Assembly (NCBI RefSeq): GCF_023051165.1
Contig: NZ_JALKIG010000014.1
Location: 1 to 53,494, forward strand
DNA from: Veillonella sp. KGMB01456
GTDB lineage: Bacteria; Bacillota; Negativicutes; Veillonellales; Veillonellaceae
Direction of reading: 5' to 3'
Length of the DNA: 53,494 nt
Shown: positions 8,768 through 18,737 of the stretch, in pieces
How the letters are laid out: every line of letters begins with the position of its first letter
How positions within the stretch are numbered: the stretch's first letter is position 1
Program-made: the position numbers and the translations under genes
Notes under the pieces: model-generated
What the model saw: the letters and a program-made list of their open reading frames with translations, nothing else
What the model was told of the DNA's origin: nothing
Database searches by the model: none

Positions 8768-9772
8768 TTATTCGCCTTTTTTCTTCAAGTAAAATGGTCC
8801 CAAAGGATGTTTCTGAAGTTTTTCTTCAATTTCATCAATGGATTTTTTACCTAAATTACGTACCTTACCTAAATCATCCATACTCTTATCCAAGAGGTCC
8901 GCAATTGTATTGATGCTTGCGCGTTTCAAACAATTGTATGCACGAACGGATAATTCCAAATCGTCGATAAGGATTTTAGATGGACCGTCATCATCCGGTA
9001 CATCTACGCCGCCCACTTCGCCTTTACCGTCCAAGTCACTATTTTCACTTGGAACGTCAAATTCTTCAACCGAATGAGCAAGCTTGGTGAAGTTTTTCAA
9101 ATAGCCAATCATAATATTAGCCGAACGTGCTACTGCTTCCGCAGCGGTAATGGAACCATTGGTAACAACTTCGAGAGTTAATTTATCAAAGTCCATTTCA
9201 TTACCTACACGCACATCACTTACTTCATATTTCGCACGAAGAATTGGAGAGAAGATGGAATCGATTGGAATACGACCGATTACATCATCATCTTTTTTAT
9301 TCTTCGTAGATGGCACATATCCTTTACCACGTTCAATGCGAACATCCATTACGAGATGAGCCACTTCATCCATCGTAGCGATTACGAGGTCAGGATTTAA
9401 AATTTCTAATTCCGGTGGACAGAATCGTTCCAATTCACCGGCTGTTAGAACGCCCTCTTTCTGAATATCTACGTGGAGATCTACTGGCACTTGTGCTTCG
9501 CCGTCAAGACGGAAACACAATTGCTTGAGGTTTAGGATTATATCCGTTACGTCCTCACGAATACCAGGAATTGTAGAAAATTCATGAAGCACACCATCAA
9601 TTTTAATAGAAGTGATAGCTGCTCCATCTAAAGACGAAAGCAGAATTCGACGTAAGCTGTTACCGAGCGTAATCCCGTAGCCGCGATCTAATGGTTCACA
9701 GACGAATTTACCATAACGACCGTTGTCGCGTACTTCAACTTTCTCGATTTTTAATTTCTTTTCTTCGCTCAT
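8768..9772 (-). CDS. rpoA: DNA-directed RNA polymerase subunit alpha
   Basis: Scaffold subunit that dimerises to nucleate RNA polymerase assembly (334 aa). N-terminal domain carries the dimerisation/assembly block DRGYGITLGNSLRRILLSS. An acidic linker (about 235-255) leads to the C-terminal domain, whose SVRAYNCLKRASI segment includes the arginine that contacts UP elements and activators, followed by the helix-hairpin-helix VRNLGKKSIDEI. ATG 9772 with AGGAGGA upstream was chosen over an earlier in-frame start at 9796. It directly follows rpsK; rpsD is not between them. Confidence 0.98.
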   Translation of the reverse strand: MSEEKKLKIEKVEVRDNGRYGKFVCEPLDRGYGITLGNSLRRILLSSLDGAAITSIKIDGVLHEFSTIPGIREDVTDIILNLKQLCFRLDGEAQVPVDLHVDIQKEGVLTAGELERFCPPELEILNPDLVIATMDEVAHLVMDVRIERGKGYVPSTKNKKDDDVIGRIPIDSIFSPILRAKYEVSDVRVGNEMDFDKLTLEVVTNGSITAAEAVARSANIMIGYLKNFTKLAHSVEEFDVPSENSDLDGKGEVGGVDVPDDDGPSKILIDDLELSVRAYNCLKRASINTIADLLDKSMDDLGKVRNLGKKSIDEIEEKLQKHPLGPFYLKKKGE

Positions 9773-9854
9773 CAGGACAATCCTCCTATAAAACACGTCG
9801 TCTATCTATAGTATATCATAGCAATCGCAAAATGCGATTACTTAAAACTATAAA

Positions 9855-10244
9855 TTATACACGACGACGTTTTGGAGGACGGCAACCATTGTGAGGAATC
9901 GGAGTAACGTCTTTAATGCTGTTTACTTCGAGACCAGCAGCCTGCAATGCACGGATTGCAGCTTCACGGCCGGAGCCTGGACCTTTAACGAATACTTCAA
10001 CCTGACGTAAGCCATGTTCCATAGCTGCTTTAGCTGCTTGTTCAGCTGCCATCTGAGCTGCGAATGGAGTGCTTTTACGGGAACCACGGAATCCAAGACC
10101 GCCTGCAGAAGCCCAGGAAAGTGCATTACCGTTTGTGTCAGTAATAGTTACGATAGTGTTGTTGAATGTGGAACGGATATGAGCCGCACCGGATTCAACG
10201 TGTTTCTTTTCTTTTCTTTTAGTTCTTACTACCTTTTTAGCCAC
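9855..10244 (-). CDS. rpsK: 30S ribosomal protein uS11
   Basis: Small-subunit platform protein next to the mRNA E-site path. The 129-aa sequence has [31 protein letters not shown] and the C-terminal CRPPKRRRV. It begins at GTG (10244) with GGAGGGA upstream. It lies between rpsM and rpoA in the alpha operon; the gap to rpoA is 82 nt where rpsD is often found. Confidence 0.98.
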   Translation of the reverse strand: MAKKVVRTKRKEKKHVESGAAHIRSTFNNTIVTITDTNGNALSWASAGGLGFRGSRKSTPFAAQMAAEQAAKAAMEHGLRQVEVFVKGPGSGREAAIRALQAAGLEVNSIKDVTPIPHNGCRPPKRRRV

Positions 10245-10261
10245 GCTTTATCCCTCCTTTA

Positions 10262-10630
10262 TTATTTCTTCTTCCCAGCAATTGCTTTTCTAGGACCTTT
10301 ACGAGTACGAGCATTTGTCTTAGTGCGTTGACCGCGCAAAGGCAAGCCTGCACGATGACGTTTGCCGCGATAGGAGTTGATTTCGATTAAGCGTTTAATG
10401 TTGAGTGCTTCTTCACGACGAAGGTCACCTTCAACTTTATAATCTTCATCAAGAATCGCACGAATTTTCGCAACTTCATCTTCAGTAAGGTCACGAACGC
10501 GAGTATCAGGATTAATACCAGTTTTTTCCAAAATTTCTTTGGACAAAGTAAGTCCGATACCATAAATATAAGTTAAACCAATTTCCACACGTTTGTCACG
10601 TGGTAAATCTACACCGGCTATACGTGCCAT
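10262..10630 (-). CDS. rpsM: 30S ribosomal protein uS13
   Basis: Head protein of the small subunit that contacts the large subunit and P-site tRNA. 122 aa, starting [26 protein letters not shown], with [18 protein letters not shown] and the basic C-terminal tail [14 protein letters not shown] that reaches the P site. ATG is preceded by GGAGGTGG. Follows rpmJ in the alpha operon. Confidence 0.98.
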   Translation of the reverse strand: MARIAGVDLPRDKRVEIGLTYIYGIGLTLSKEILEKTGINPDTRVRDLTEDEVAKIRAILDEDYKVEGDLRREEALNIKRLIEINSYRGKRHRAGLPLRGQRTKTNARTRKGPRKAIAGKKK

Positions 10631-10652
10631 CTATTCATCCACCTCCTATCAA

Positions 10653-10766
10653 TTATCCTTGTTTTTGTTTATGTTTCGGGTTTTCGCAAATTACCATTAC
10701 ACGGCCTTTACGTTTAATGATTTTGCATTTTTCGCATATCTTTTTAACTGATGGTCTAACCTTCAT
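10653..10766 (-). CDS. rpmJ: 50S ribosomal protein bL36, zinc-binding form
   Basis: Small basic large-subunit protein, 37 aa ([15 protein letters not shown] and on to KHKQKQG). It keeps the zinc ligands C11, C14, C27 and H32, so it is the zinc-dependent (C+) form. Short but fully collinear with the family and in its normal place between infA and rpsM; the ATG has AAAGGAGGT upstream. Confidence 0.97.
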   Translation of the reverse strand: MKVRPSVKKICEKCKIIKRKGRVMVICENPKHKQKQG

Positions 10767-10795
10767 AAGTACCTCCTTTGTGTCGCTGCCGCTTA

Positions 10796-11014
10796 CTATT
10801 TAAAACGGTAGGTAATACGACCACGATTTAAGTCATATGGTGTCAGTTCCATAGTAACTTTATCACCGGGAAGGATACGAATAAAATTCATACGCATTTT
10901 GCCTGACACATGAGCAAGTACCACATGACCATTTTCAAGTTCTACCTGAAACATGGCATTAGGTAATGCCTCTACGACCGTACCTTCCACTTCAATAACG
11001 TCTTCTTTTGACAT
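10796..11014 (-). CDS. infA: Translation initiation factor IF-1
   Basis: Binds the A site of the 30S subunit during initiation. A 72-aa single OB-fold protein with the typical blocks [33 protein letters not shown] and [16 protein letters not shown] 11014 is preceded by GGAGG. Located between map and rpmJ, the usual Firmicute order, without the small KOW-domain gene sometimes found between map and infA. Confidence 0.98.
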   Translation of the reverse strand: MSKEDVIEVEGTVVEALPNAMFQVELENGHVVLAHVSGKMRMNFIRILPGDKVTMELTPYDLNRGRITYRFK

Positions 11015-11035
11015 ATCATTTCCTCCGGCTACTGG

Positions 11036-11806
11036 TTATTTTATCAACCTGGGTTCATCACGCATGGTCAAAATTTCAGGGCCGTTTTCAGTAACAACCA
11101 CTGTATGTTCAAAGTGCGCTGCCGGTTTGCCGTCACGAGTAACGGCTGTCCAGTCATCGTCCAGAACCTGCACTTCGTAAGTCCCCATAGTAATCATTGG
11201 CTCTATACAAAGCACCATACCCGGCTTTAATAAGGGGCCATGCCCAGCCGGACCGTAATTTGGAATCTGCGGATCTTCGTGCATTTCACGACCGAGGCCA
11301 TGCCCTACGAAGTCTCGCACAACACCAAATCCAAATTTTTCACAATACGTCTGAACAGCGTGGGAAATGTCCCCCACTCTGTTCCCGACAACTGCTTGTT
11401 CAATACCTTTGAACAAGCTTTCTTCTGTCACCTTGAGAAGTTTCATAACTTGAGGTTTGACCTTCCCAATAGGAATGGTTACGCAGGAATCACCATGATA
11501 CCCATTAACTGAAGACACGAGGTCGATACTAATAATATCGCCGTGCTTCAGCTTGCGATGAGCATTGGGAATACCATGAACCACTTCATCGTTGATAGAA
11601 GCGCAAATTGTTGCAGGATACCCATAGTAACCTTTGCAGCTTGGTTCACCACCGTGGCTGCGAATATATTCTTCGGCAAATTGATCCAACTCAAGTGTTG
11701 TTACACCCGGTTTAGCTAATGCGATAAGCTCTGTTAACGTATCAGCAGTGAGTTTACATGCCTGACGGATATACTCAATTTCATGTTGCGATTTCAAAAT
11801 AATCAT
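11036..11806 (-). CDS. map: Type I methionine aminopeptidase
   Basis: Removes the initiator methionine from nascent proteins. The 256-aa pita-bread fold protein has all expected active-site residues: H78, the five metal ligands D95, D106, H169, E202 and E233, in contexts HGIPNAH, DLVSSVNGYHGD, GHGLG, IEPM and FEHT. No N-terminal zinc-finger extension, so it is the minimal type Ia form. It starts three bases after the adk stop, with the ribosome binding site inside the last adk codons. Confidence 0.97.
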   Translation of the reverse strand: MIILKSQHEIEYIRQACKLTADTLTELIALAKPGVTTLELDQFAEEYIRSHGGEPSCKGYYGYPATICASINDEVVHGIPNAHRKLKHGDIISIDLVSSVNGYHGDSCVTIPIGKVKPQVMKLLKVTEESLFKGIEQAVVGNRVGDISHAVQTYCEKFGFGVVRDFVGHGLGREMHEDPQIPNYGPAGHGPLLKPGMVLCIEPMITMGTYEVQVLDDDWTAVTRDGKPAAHFEHTVVVTENGPEILTMRDEPRLIK

Positions 11807-11809
11807 TGA

Positions 11810-12373
11810 TTATTTCTCCAACGCTTTAATGATATCTGTAAATACTGCATCCACATCCTGTAATCCGTTGATTTCTACATATAAACCACTGTTACGATAG
11901 TAATCAATTAAAGGCTTAGTAGATTCGTCGTATACAGCAAGACGTTTCTGTACTGTTTCCGGTTTATCATCGTCACGATTTTCAAGACGTGCTCGTTCAC
12001 TGATGCGACGTACTAACTCATCGTTAGGAACGTTGAGATTAACTACAGCATCAAGAACAATTCCCATTTCTTTTAATATAGCATCTAATGATACTGCTTG
12101 GGCGGTCGTACGTGGGAAACCGTCAAGGATGAAGCCGTTTTTGCAATCATCTTTAGCAAGACGTTCACGTACGATACCAACCGTAACACTATCCGGTACG
12201 AGTTGGCCCGCATCCATGTATTTCTTAGCCTCAAGACCAAGAGGGGTACATTCCTTTACCGCTGCACGGAACATATCACCGGTTGAAATCTGAGGAATAC
12301 CATATTTATCGATTAAACGAGTAGCCTGAGTACCTTTACCGGCACCGGGAGGTCCCATTAACAAAATATACAT
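11810..12373 (-). CDS. adk: Adenylate kinase, short (no zinc LID) form
   Basis: Interconverts ATP+AMP and 2 ADP. P-loop GPPGAGKG at 7-14, AMP-binding ISTGDMFRAAV and GFILDGFPRT, and the arginine helix RRISERA. Between that helix and RPETV-like KPETVQKRL there are only a few residues, so the usual LID insertion with its zinc cysteines is absent and the enzyme is 187 aa instead of about 214. ATG 12373 with AGGAGGA was chosen; the open frame starts at 12397 inside secY. Sits in the common secY-adk-map-infA order. Confidence 0.95.
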   Translation of the reverse strand: MYILLMGPPGAGKGTQATRLIDKYGIPQISTGDMFRAAVKECTPLGLEAKKYMDAGQLVPDSVTVGIVRERLAKDDCKNGFILDGFPRTTAQAVSLDAILKEMGIVLDAVVNLNVPNDELVRRISERARLENRDDDKPETVQKRLAVYDESTKPLIDYYRNSGLYVEINGLQDVDAVFTDIIKALEK

Positions 12374-12386
12374 AGCTATTTTCCTC

Positions 12387-13649
12387 CTATTTAACAAAGC
12401 CCTTATAGTGACGGGTTAAAACTAAAGACTCAACTTGTTGCATTGTATCTAAAGCAACGCCGACAACGATAAGTAACGCTGTACCACCAAAATACACACC
12501 TTCGATGCCTGTAATACCACCGATAAAGTTAGGTAAAATAGCAACGAGAGCCAAGAATAAGGCGCCCGCGAAGGTAATGCGAGTCATTACGCGATCTACA
12601 TAATCAGCAGTAGGTTTACCCGGACGAATGCCAGGGATAAATCCACCGTATTTTTTCATATTATCTGCCATATCCGTAATGTTAATTGAGATAGCTGTAT
12701 AGAAGTACGTAAAAATAAAAATCAATACAGCATATAATACTGTCTGCAATGGGGTTCCCCATGTGAAATAATTAGCCAGTGTTCTCACCCAGTCAACCTG
12801 CACAAACTGAGCTAACGTCACAGGGAACATCAAAACGGATGACGCAAAGATAATTGGAATAACACCTGCCTGGTTGACCTTAAGAGGAAGGAAGGTTGAG
12901 TGTCCACCGTACATTTTACGACCAACAACGCGTTTGGCGTATTGAATCGGAATACGACGTTGACCTTGTGTTACCGCAATTACAAATACGATCATTGCAA
13001 CAGCGATAATCGCAAATAATATTGCTTGGAAAATATTAATTGTTCCTACTTGTAAATATTCGTAGATAGTGCTGAATCCGGATGGGAAACGCGCTACGAT
13101 ACCGGCAAAGATGATAAGGGAAATACCGTTACCAATGCCGTATGCTGTAATCTGTTCACCAATCCACATGAGGAGACAAGTCCCTGCTGTAAGGATGATG
13201 GCAGTTACAATAACTGATAAGAAACTGTTGTCAATAAGTGCACTATTAGCACGTAACGCATAGGACATACCGAAAGCTTGGACAAATCCAAGAATTACGG
13301 TGCCATAGCGTGTTACTTTGGCAATTTTCTTACGTCCGTCTTCGCCGTCTTTACTCCACTGTTCAAAGGTCGGTACTACCGCTGTTAAGAGCTGCATAAT
13401 AATCGACGCATTAATGTATGGGGTAATACTCATGGCAAAGATGGAGAACTTACTTAACGCACCACCGGCGAATAAGTCTAAGAGACCAAATAAGCCGCCG
13501 GATGTAAATAAGCTTTCAATAACAGAGGCATCTACGCCAGGGACCGGGATATGAACGCCTGCCCTAAACACGATAAACATAAGTAATGTATACGCTACTT
13601 TATTGCGTAGCTCTGTTATTTTAAAGATGTTCGAGAGGCCTTCTAGCAC
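12387..13649 (-). CDS. secY: Protein translocase subunit SecY
   Basis: Channel-forming subunit of the Sec translocon. The 420-aa protein has ten predicted membrane helices, the plug region after helix 1 (GVDASVIESLFTSGGLFGLLDLFAGGALSKFSIFAMSITPYI begins with the family pattern), and the basic cytoplasmic loops QGQRRIPIQYAKRV and GFIPGIRPGKPTADYVDRV that contact the ribosome and SecA. It starts one base after the rplO stop, so it is coupled to the spc operon. Confidence 0.97.
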   Translation of the reverse strand: MLEGLSNIFKITELRNKVAYTLLMFIVFRAGVHIPVPGVDASVIESLFTSGGLFGLLDLFAGGALSKFSIFAMSITPYINASIIMQLLTAVVPTFEQWSKDGEDGRKKIAKVTRYGTVILGFVQAFGMSYALRANSALIDNSFLSVIVTAIILTAGTCLLMWIGEQITAYGIGNGISLIIFAGIVARFPSGFSTIYEYLQVGTINIFQAILFAIIAVAMIVFVIAVTQGQRRIPIQYAKRVVGRKMYGGHSTFLPLKVNQAGVIPIIFASSVLMFPVTLAQFVQVDWVRTLANYFTWGTPLQTVLYAVLIFIFTYFYTAISINITDMADNMKKYGGFIPGIRPGKPTADYVDRVMTRITFAGALFLALVAILPNFIGGITGIEGVYFGGTALLIVVGVALDTMQQVESLVLTRHYKGFVK

Positions 13650-13650
13650 C

Positions 13651-14091
13651 CTAGATCACCTCTACTTTTCCGCCTGCTGCTACAATCTTTTCTTCGGCAG
13701 TTTTAGTAAAACCATTAGCAATAACTGTTAATTTCTTTTCTAACGTGCCATTACCAAGGATGCGAATACCATCACGTACGTTTTTCAAAATGCCCATTTC
13801 GATAAGAGCTACCGGATCAACCGTAGCACCATCTTCGAAGCGGTTAAGTTGGGAAATATTAACTTCCGCATATTCTTTAGCGAACACATTTTTGAAACCA
13901 CGTTTTGGTAAACGGCGATAAAGAGGCATCTGGCCACCTTCGAAGCCGGAACGTACGCCACCACCACTACGGGAGTTTTGACCTTTCTGACCACGGCCAG
14001 CGGTTTTACCAAGACCGGAACCAAGACCACGACCACGACGAGTGCGTGTCTTTTTAGAACCTGCTGCTGGAGCTAATTCATGAAGTTTCAT
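13651..14091 (-). CDS. rplO: 50S ribosomal protein uL15
   Basis: Large-subunit protein placed late in assembly. 146 aa with the Gly/Arg-rich N-terminal arm ([17 protein letters not shown], then [14 protein letters not shown]) that threads into 23S rRNA, and the conserved [17 protein letters not shown]. Between rpmD and secY in the spc operon. Confidence 0.98.
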   Translation of the reverse strand: MKLHELAPAAGSKKTRTRRGRGLGSGLGKTAGRGQKGQNSRSGGGVRSGFEGGQMPLYRRLPKRGFKNVFAKEYAEVNISQLNRFEDGATVDPVALIEMGILKNVRDGIRILGNGTLEKKLTVIANGFTKTAEEKIVAAGGKVEVI

Positions 14092-14113
14092 TCAGTGCAC
14101 CTCCTTATCTATA

Positions 14114-14293
14114 TTATACTTCTTCTACAGTAACTAAATGTCTAACTTTGTGAAGCATACCCTGAATTTGAGGTGTAACTTCTTTAACTACCTGAGAGTT
14201 AGTTTTCTTTAAGCCAAGAGCTTTTACAGTTGCGCGCTGATCTTCAGGGCGACCGATTAAGCTTCTGGTCAATGTAATTTTTACCTGTGCCAT
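14114..14293 (-). CDS. rpmD: 50S ribosomal protein uL30
   Basis: Small large-subunit protein, 59 aa, starting [20 protein letters not shown] with the GLKKTNSQV and MLHKVRHLV blocks. A TTG start at 14302 abuts the Shine-Dalgarno AAGGGGG, so the ATG at 14293 is preferred. Between rpsE and rplO. Confidence 0.97.
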   Translation of the reverse strand: MAQVKITLTRSLIGRPEDQRATVKALGLKKTNSQVVKEVTPQIQGMLHKVRHLVTVEEV

Positions 14294-14311
14294 TACAGTC
14301 AATCCCCCTTA

Positions 14312-14812
14312 TTAGCCGTAAATCTCAGCTACAGTTTTGCCGCGAAGTGCTGCCACTTCTTCAACACGTTTTAACTGTGCCAAGCCTTCAATTGTTGCGC
14401 GAACCATGTTGTTAGGATTGGAAGAACCAAGGGATTTCGTAAGGATGTTACGAACACCTACTAATTCCAATACGGCACGCACAGGGCCACCTGCGATAAC
14501 CCCGGTACCTTCTGCAGCCGGTTTCAAGAAAACGCTGCCTGCACCGAAACGACCGGTTACAGTGTGAGGAATTGTACCGTTTTTAATAACAACGTGAATA
14601 AGATTTTTCTTAGCATCATCAATGCCTTTACGAATTGCTTCAGGCACTTCTGCCGCTTTACCTAAGCCAACGCCTACGTAACCGTTGCCATCACCGACAA
14701 CTACTAAAGCGCTGAAGGAAAAACGACGACCGCCTTTTACTACTTTGGCTACGCGGTTGATGAATACTACTCTTTCTTTAAGATCAAGACTGGTGTAGTC
14801 AATTCTCGCCAT
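14312..14812 (-). CDS. rpsE: 30S ribosomal protein uS5
   Basis: Small-subunit protein at the mRNA entry site, important for accuracy. 166 aa: the double-stranded RNA-binding-like N-terminal domain has [16 protein letters not shown] with the loop where spectinomycin-resistance changes occur, and the C-terminal domain has [15 protein letters not shown] and [17 protein letters not shown]. Between rplR and rpmD. Confidence 0.98.
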   Translation of the reverse strand: MARIDYTSLDLKERVVFINRVAKVVKGGRRFSFSALVVVGDGNGYVGVGLGKAAEVPEAIRKGIDDAKKNLIHVVIKNGTIPHTVTGRFGAGSVFLKPAAEGTGVIAGGPVRAVLELVGVRNILTKSLGSSNPNNMVRATIEGLAQLKRVEEVAALRGKTVAEIYG

Positions 14813-14830
14813 GTCTAAAGTTCCTCCTTC

Positions 14831-15193
14831 TTAGAATTTCAAGCCAGCTTCACGAGCGCCTTCTGCAAGGGCCGCTACACGACCATGATAGATGTAACCA
14901 CCGCGATCGAATACTACTGTTTCGATGCCTTTTGCGATAGCACGTTTAGCAACTAATTCACCAACAGCTTTAGCTGCAGCAATGTTGCCACCATAGTTCA
15001 AGTTTAATTCTTTATCTAATGAGCTTGCTGCTACCAAAGTAGTACCAGCTACGTCATCAATAACCTGTGCATAAATGTTGCTAAGGCTACGGAATACGTT
15101 CAAACGTGGGCATTGCGCCGTACCGGAAATGTGACGACGAATACGAAGATGACGTTTTGCTCGAGCAATATTTCTTGTGGATTTACGAGCCAA
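14831..15193 (-). CDS. rplR: 50S ribosomal protein uL18
   Basis: 5S rRNA-binding protein of the central protuberance, 120 aa, starting [19 protein letters not shown] and ending with [26 protein letters not shown]-type residues of the family. A GTG at 15202 is merged with the ribosome binding site AAAGGAGTG; the TTG at 15193, eight bases after it, is taken as start. Confidence 0.96.
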   Translation of the reverse strand: MARKSTRNIARAKRHLRIRRHISGTAQCPRLNVFRSLSNIYAQVIDDVAGTTLVAASSLDKELNLNYGGNIAAAKAVGELVAKRAIAKGIETVVFDRGGYIYHGRVAALAEGAREAGLKF

Positions 15194-15224
15194 GATGTTC
15201 ACTCCTTTCTAAATTCTACTGATA

Positions 15225-15770
15225 TTATTTGCCTTTAGCGCCAGCTTTACCAGCTTTACGACGAACAACTTCGCCTTCATAACGGATACCTTTACCTTTG
15301 TAAGGTTCTGGTTCTCTCCATTTACGAATATTAGCAGCTACAGCACCAACCACTTCTTTGTCAGCACCACTAACAATGATTTTGTTAGGAGCCGGCACAT
15401 CAATGGTAATACCAGCAGGAGCTTCCATCTCTACTGGATGAGAGAAACCAAGGGTAAGCACTAATTTGTTACCTTGTTTGGCCGCTCTGTAACCAACACC
15501 GTTGATTTCCAATGTTTTAGCAAAGCCATCATGAACGCCTGTTACCAAGTTAGCAACAAGAGCTCGAGTGAGGCCATGTAAAGAACGGTGTGCTTTATCT
15601 TCGCTCGGACGAGCTACTGTGATTGTGTTACCTTCCACAGTAATAATCATATCCGGATGCAATTCACGAGATAATTCACCTTTAGGGCCTTTAACAGTCA
15701 TTACGTGGTTTTCGTAGTTAACTGTAACGCCTTCAGGGATCTCGATAGGCATTCTACCGATACGTGACAT
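15225..15770 (-). CDS. rplF: 50S ribosomal protein uL6
   Basis: Large-subunit protein near the factor-binding site. 181 aa, two related domains; the C-terminal [21 protein letters not shown] signature is complete. Begins [15 protein letters not shown]. Between rpsH and rplR. Confidence 0.98.
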   Translation of the reverse strand: MSRIGRMPIEIPEGVTVNYENHVMTVKGPKGELSRELHPDMIITVEGNTITVARPSEDKAHRSLHGLTRALVANLVTGVHDGFAKTLEINGVGYRAAKQGNKLVLTLGFSHPVEMEAPAGITIDVPAPNKIIVSGADKEVVGAVAANIRKWREPEPYKGKGIRYEGEVVRRKAGKAGAKGK

Positions 15771-15793
15771 TATTTCTACCTCCTATTGCCTGA

Positions 15794-16192
15794 TTACCAT
15801 ACGTATGCGAGTACTTCGCCACCAAGACCTTCTTTACGAGCTTGTTTGTCGCTCATAACGCCTTTAGATGTGGAGATAACTGCAATACCTAAACCACCAA
15901 GTACGCGAGGGAGTTCTTCCTTCTTCGCATAAACACGTAATCCCGGTTTGGAAATACGTTTAATTCCAGTAATTACTTTTTCGTTATTGGAACCATATTT
16001 TAACGTTACTTTTAAAACTGTGTGTTTGCCGTTTTCAACGGTTTCAACGCTCTTTACAAACCCTTCTTCTTTAAGGATTTCAAGAACGGCAGCCTTCATG
16101 CGAGATACAGGAATCTCTACGGATTCATGAAGAGCAGCATTTGCATTACGGATGCGCGTAAGCATATCCGCAATCGGATCGGTCATTACCAT
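15794..16192 (-). CDS. rpsH: 30S ribosomal protein uS8
   Basis: Binds the central domain of 16S rRNA early in assembly and, in enterobacteria, represses the spc operon. 132 aa with [14 protein letters not shown] at the N-terminus and the C-terminal signature [20 protein letters not shown]. Start ATG 16192 is ten bases from GGAGG; a second ATG two codons later is possible. Confidence 0.97.
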   Translation of the reverse strand: MVMTDPIADMLTRIRNANAALHESVEIPVSRMKAAVLEILKEEGFVKSVETVENGKHTVLKVTLKYGSNNEKVITGIKRISKPGLRVYAKKEELPRVLGGLGIAVISTSKGVMSDKQARKEGLGGEVLAYVW

Positions 16193-16220
16193 ATTCTAAA
16201 AACCTCCTCCCGTAATCCAA

Positions 16221-16490
16221 TTACCAACTGGCTTTTTTAACGCCAGGAATCTGTCCTTTGTATGCAAGTTCACGGAACGCAATACGGCTAATACCGAATT
16301 TACGCATGTAGCCATGAGGGCGACCGGTCAAGTTGCAACGATTATGTAAACGAGTTGGAGAAGCATTTGCAGGCAATTGTGCCAATGCTTCATAGTCGCC
16401 GGCTGCTTTTAAAGCTTCGCGCTTAGCAGCATATTTAGCAACGATTTTCGCACGTTTCTTTTCGCGTTCAATCATAGATTTTTTAGCCAT
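16221..16490 (-). CDS. rpsN: 30S ribosomal protein uS14, zinc-independent long form
   Basis: Head protein of the small subunit. At 89 aa it is the long form and has a single cysteine in place of the two CXXC pairs, so it is the zinc-free (C-) type. It has [31 protein letters not shown]-type signature residues. Located between rplE and rpsH. Many Firmicutes place the short zinc form here instead. Confidence 0.97.
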   Translation of the reverse strand: MAKKSMIEREKKRAKIVAKYAAKREALKAAGDYEALAQLPANASPTRLHNRCNLTGRPHGYMRKFGISRIAFRELAYKGQIPGVKKASW

Positions 16491-16507
16491 CTATAAGTTC
16501 CTCCTAA

Positions 16508-17047
16508 TTATTTTTCAAAAGGCATGCCACAAAGAGTCAACAACTCACGCGCTTCTTCATCAGTTTTAGCGCTTGTAACTACGATGATATCCATACCTGT
16601 TACACGTTCTACCTGATCATATTCAATTTCAGGGAAGATGAGCTGTTCTTTAAGACCCAATGCATAGTTACCGCGGCCATCAAAAGCCGTTGCACTCACG
16701 CCTCGGAAGTCACGTACACGTGGCAAAGCTACGTTGATCAACTTGTCTAAGAACTCATACATGCGTTCGCCGCGAAGAGTTACCTTAGTACCTAAGGCCA
16801 TACCTTCACGAACTTTAAAGTTAGCGATGGATTTCTTAGCTTTGGTGATTACCGGTTTCTGACCGGCGATAATAGTGAGGTCGTTAACGGCAGCTTCCAA
16901 TGCTTTAGCATTACCAACTGCATCGCCAACACCAATATTGATAACGACTTTTTCCAATTTAGGAATTTCCATTACGTTTTTGTACTGGAATTTTTCCTGT
17001 AAAGCCTGACGAATTTCACTAGTATATTTTTCGTTTAAACGAGACAT
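16508..17047 (-). CDS. rplE: 50S ribosomal protein uL5
   Basis: 5S rRNA-binding protein of the central protuberance that touches P-site tRNA. 179 aa with the blocks [37 protein letters not shown] and [12 protein letters not shown]. Between rplX and rpsN. Confidence 0.98.
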   Translation of the reverse strand: MSRLNEKYTSEIRQALQEKFQYKNVMEIPKLEKVVINIGVGDAVGNAKALEAAVNDLTIIAGQKPVITKAKKSIANFKVREGMALGTKVTLRGERMYEFLDKLINVALPRVRDFRGVSATAFDGRGNYALGLKEQLIFPEIEYDQVERVTGMDIIVVTSAKTDEEARELLTLCGMPFEK

Positions 17048-17072
17048 TAGTTAAAAGCCCTCCTTTCCCTTA

Positions 17073-17399
17073 TTATTTATCGAGTACGGCACCGCTTTTC
17101 ACAGTCGCACGTACGAATTTACCATTTTGTTCTACTTTTTTGATACGAGTAGGCTGTTTAGTTTCAGGATCGATTACCATTACGTTGGAAACATGGATAG
17201 GAGCTTCCTTAGTGATGATGCCGCCCTGAGGGTTAGCCTGGCTTGGTTTCGTGTGGCGTTTTACTAAGTTAACACCTTTCACGAAAACGCGCGATTTCTT
17301 AGGTTCAGTTGCGATAACTTCACCTTGTTTGCCTTTATCTCGACCGGAGATAACAACAACAGTATCGCCTTTTTTTACTAGAAGTTTAGTTTGGGACAT
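17073..17399 (-). CDS. rplX: 50S ribosomal protein uL24
   Basis: Assembly-initiator protein of the large subunit. 108 aa with an N-terminal KOW motif ([20 protein letters not shown]) and the downstream [11 protein letters not shown] and [11 protein letters not shown] blocks. Between rplN and rplE. Confidence 0.98.
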   Translation of the reverse strand: MSQTKLLVKKGDTVVVISGRDKGKQGEVIATEPKKSRVFVKGVNLVKRHTKPSQANPQGGIITKEAPIHVSNVMVIDPETKQPTRIKKVEQNGKFVRATVKSGAVLDK

Positions 17400-17416
17400 C
17401 GTCGCGTTCCTCCTTC

Positions 17417-17785
17417 TTATAATACTTCCGGAGCAAGGGAGATGATTTTCATGAAGTCTTTTTCACGAAGCTCACGAGCTACCGGTCCAAAAATACGAGT
17501 GCCACGTGGGCTCTTGTCATCTTTAATTACTACTGCTGCATTTTCGTCGAAACGAATATAAGAACCGTCCTGACGACGGATACCTTTTTTAGAACGAACA
17601 ATAACGGCTTTAACTACGTCGCCTTTCTTGACAACGCCACCGGGTGATGCATCTTTTACAGAAGCAACGATTACGTCACCGATATTGCCGAATTTGCGAT
17701 AAGAACCGCCCAAAACTTGAATACACATAATACGTTTTGCGCCAGTGTTATCGGCAACATTCAAAATTGTTTGTTGCTGGATCAT
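17417..17785 (-). CDS. rplN: 50S ribosomal protein uL14
   Basis: Interface protein of the large subunit contacting 16S rRNA and the RsfS silencing factor in other bacteria. 122 aa, starting [17 protein letters not shown], with [15 protein letters not shown] and [19 protein letters not shown]. First gene of the classical spc set, 24 nt after rpsQ. Confidence 0.98.
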   Translation of the reverse strand: MIQQQTILNVADNTGAKRIMCIQVLGGSYRKFGNIGDVIVASVKDASPGGVVKKGDVVKAVIVRSKKGIRRQDGSYIRFDENAAVVIKDDKSPRGTRIFGPVARELREKDFMKIISLAPEVL

Positions 17786-17809
17786 CGTATTTCCTCCTTA
17801 CATCACGTA

Positions 17810-18070
17810 TTATTTTACTTTTTCAATAATTTCAACCAATCTCCAATGTTTATCTTTGGAAAGTGGACGAGTTTCTACAATTTTAACTGTATCGCCAATT
17901 TGGCACTCATTGTTTTCATCATGAGCTTTAAAGCGTTTGCTTGTTACCATTGGCTTGTTATATAAAGCGTGAGGCACTTTACGTTCAACGGACACAACGA
18001 TGGTTTTGTCCATTTTGTTACTTACAACTTTGCCTACACGTACTTTTCGTACATTTCTTTCTTCTGCCAC
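17810..18070 (-). CDS. rpsQ: 30S ribosomal protein uS17
   Basis: OB-fold 16S rRNA-binding protein, 86 aa, with [23 protein letters not shown] and [15 protein letters not shown]. Earlier in-frame starts exist, but the ATG at 18076 is only three bases from AAGGAGG, whereas the GTG at 18070 is spaced nine bases and gives the typical N-terminus MAEERNVRK. Confidence 0.95.
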   Translation of the reverse strand: MAEERNVRKVRVGKVVSNKMDKTIVVSVERKVPHALYNKPMVTSKRFKAHDENNECQIGDTVKIVETRPLSKDKHWRLVEIIEKVK

Positions 18071-18109
18071 GACCATTAGCCTCCTTTTCAATCCAAAACA
18101 AATTTGTTA

Positions 18110-18310
18110 TTATGCGTTTCCTTTAAGAGCAGCTTCACGCTGAATTGTTTTAATACGCGCAATAGTTTTCTTAACTTCACGAATACGCATTGGATTTTCT
18201 AATTGACCAGTTGCGAGCTGAAAACGGAGGTTAAACAACTCTTCTTTAAGGCCGGAAACTTTTTGTTCCATTTCGGCAGCGCTCATGTTACGGATGTCAT
18301 TAACCTTCAT
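18110..18310 (-). CDS. rpmC: 50S ribosomal protein uL29
   Basis: Two-helix protein at the tunnel exit next to uL23. 66 aa with [20 protein letters not shown] and [13 protein letters not shown]. Its start overlaps the end of rplP by 11 nt. Confidence 0.97.
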   Translation of the reverse strand: MKVNDIRNMSAAEMEQKVSGLKEELFNLRFQLATGQLENPMRIREVKKTIARIKTIQREAALKGNA

Positions 18311-18737
18311 TTACGTCACCACCCAATTCTTTACCCTTAACAACGAACTTAGTTTTGATTGGAAGTTTATGACCTGCCAATCGCATAGCTTCACGAGCTA
18401 CTTCTTCAGATACGCCGTCCATTTCGAACATTACGCGACCTGGTTTTACTACAGCAACCCAGTATTCAGGCGAACCTTTACCGGAACCCATACGAGTACC
18501 AGCTGGTTTAGCAGTGATTGGTTTGTCTGGGAAAATTTTGATCCAAACTTTACCACCACGTTTAATATAACGAGTCATAGCAATACGAGCAGCTTCGATC
18601 TGACGGTTTGTGATCCAAGATGGCTCTAATGCTACTAAACCGAATTCACCGTGAGCAACTGTGTTACCACGCATTGCGCGACCTTTCATACGACCGCGGA
18701 ATTGTTTACGATGCTTTACGCGCTTTGGAATAAGCAT
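18300..18737 (-). CDS. rplP: 50S ribosomal protein uL16
   Basis: Large-subunit protein near the A-site tRNA elbow. 145 aa, starting [19 protein letters not shown], with [19 protein letters not shown] and [19 protein letters not shown]. Its start shares one base with the rpsC stop (TAATG). Confidence 0.98.
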   Translation of the reverse strand: MLIPKRVKHRKQFRGRMKGRAMRGNTVAHGEFGLVALEPSWITNRQIEAARIAMTRYIKRGGKVWIKIFPDKPITAKPAGTRMGSGKGSPEYWVAVVKPGRVMFEMDGVSEEVAREAMRLAGHKLPIKTKFVVKGKELGGDVNEG

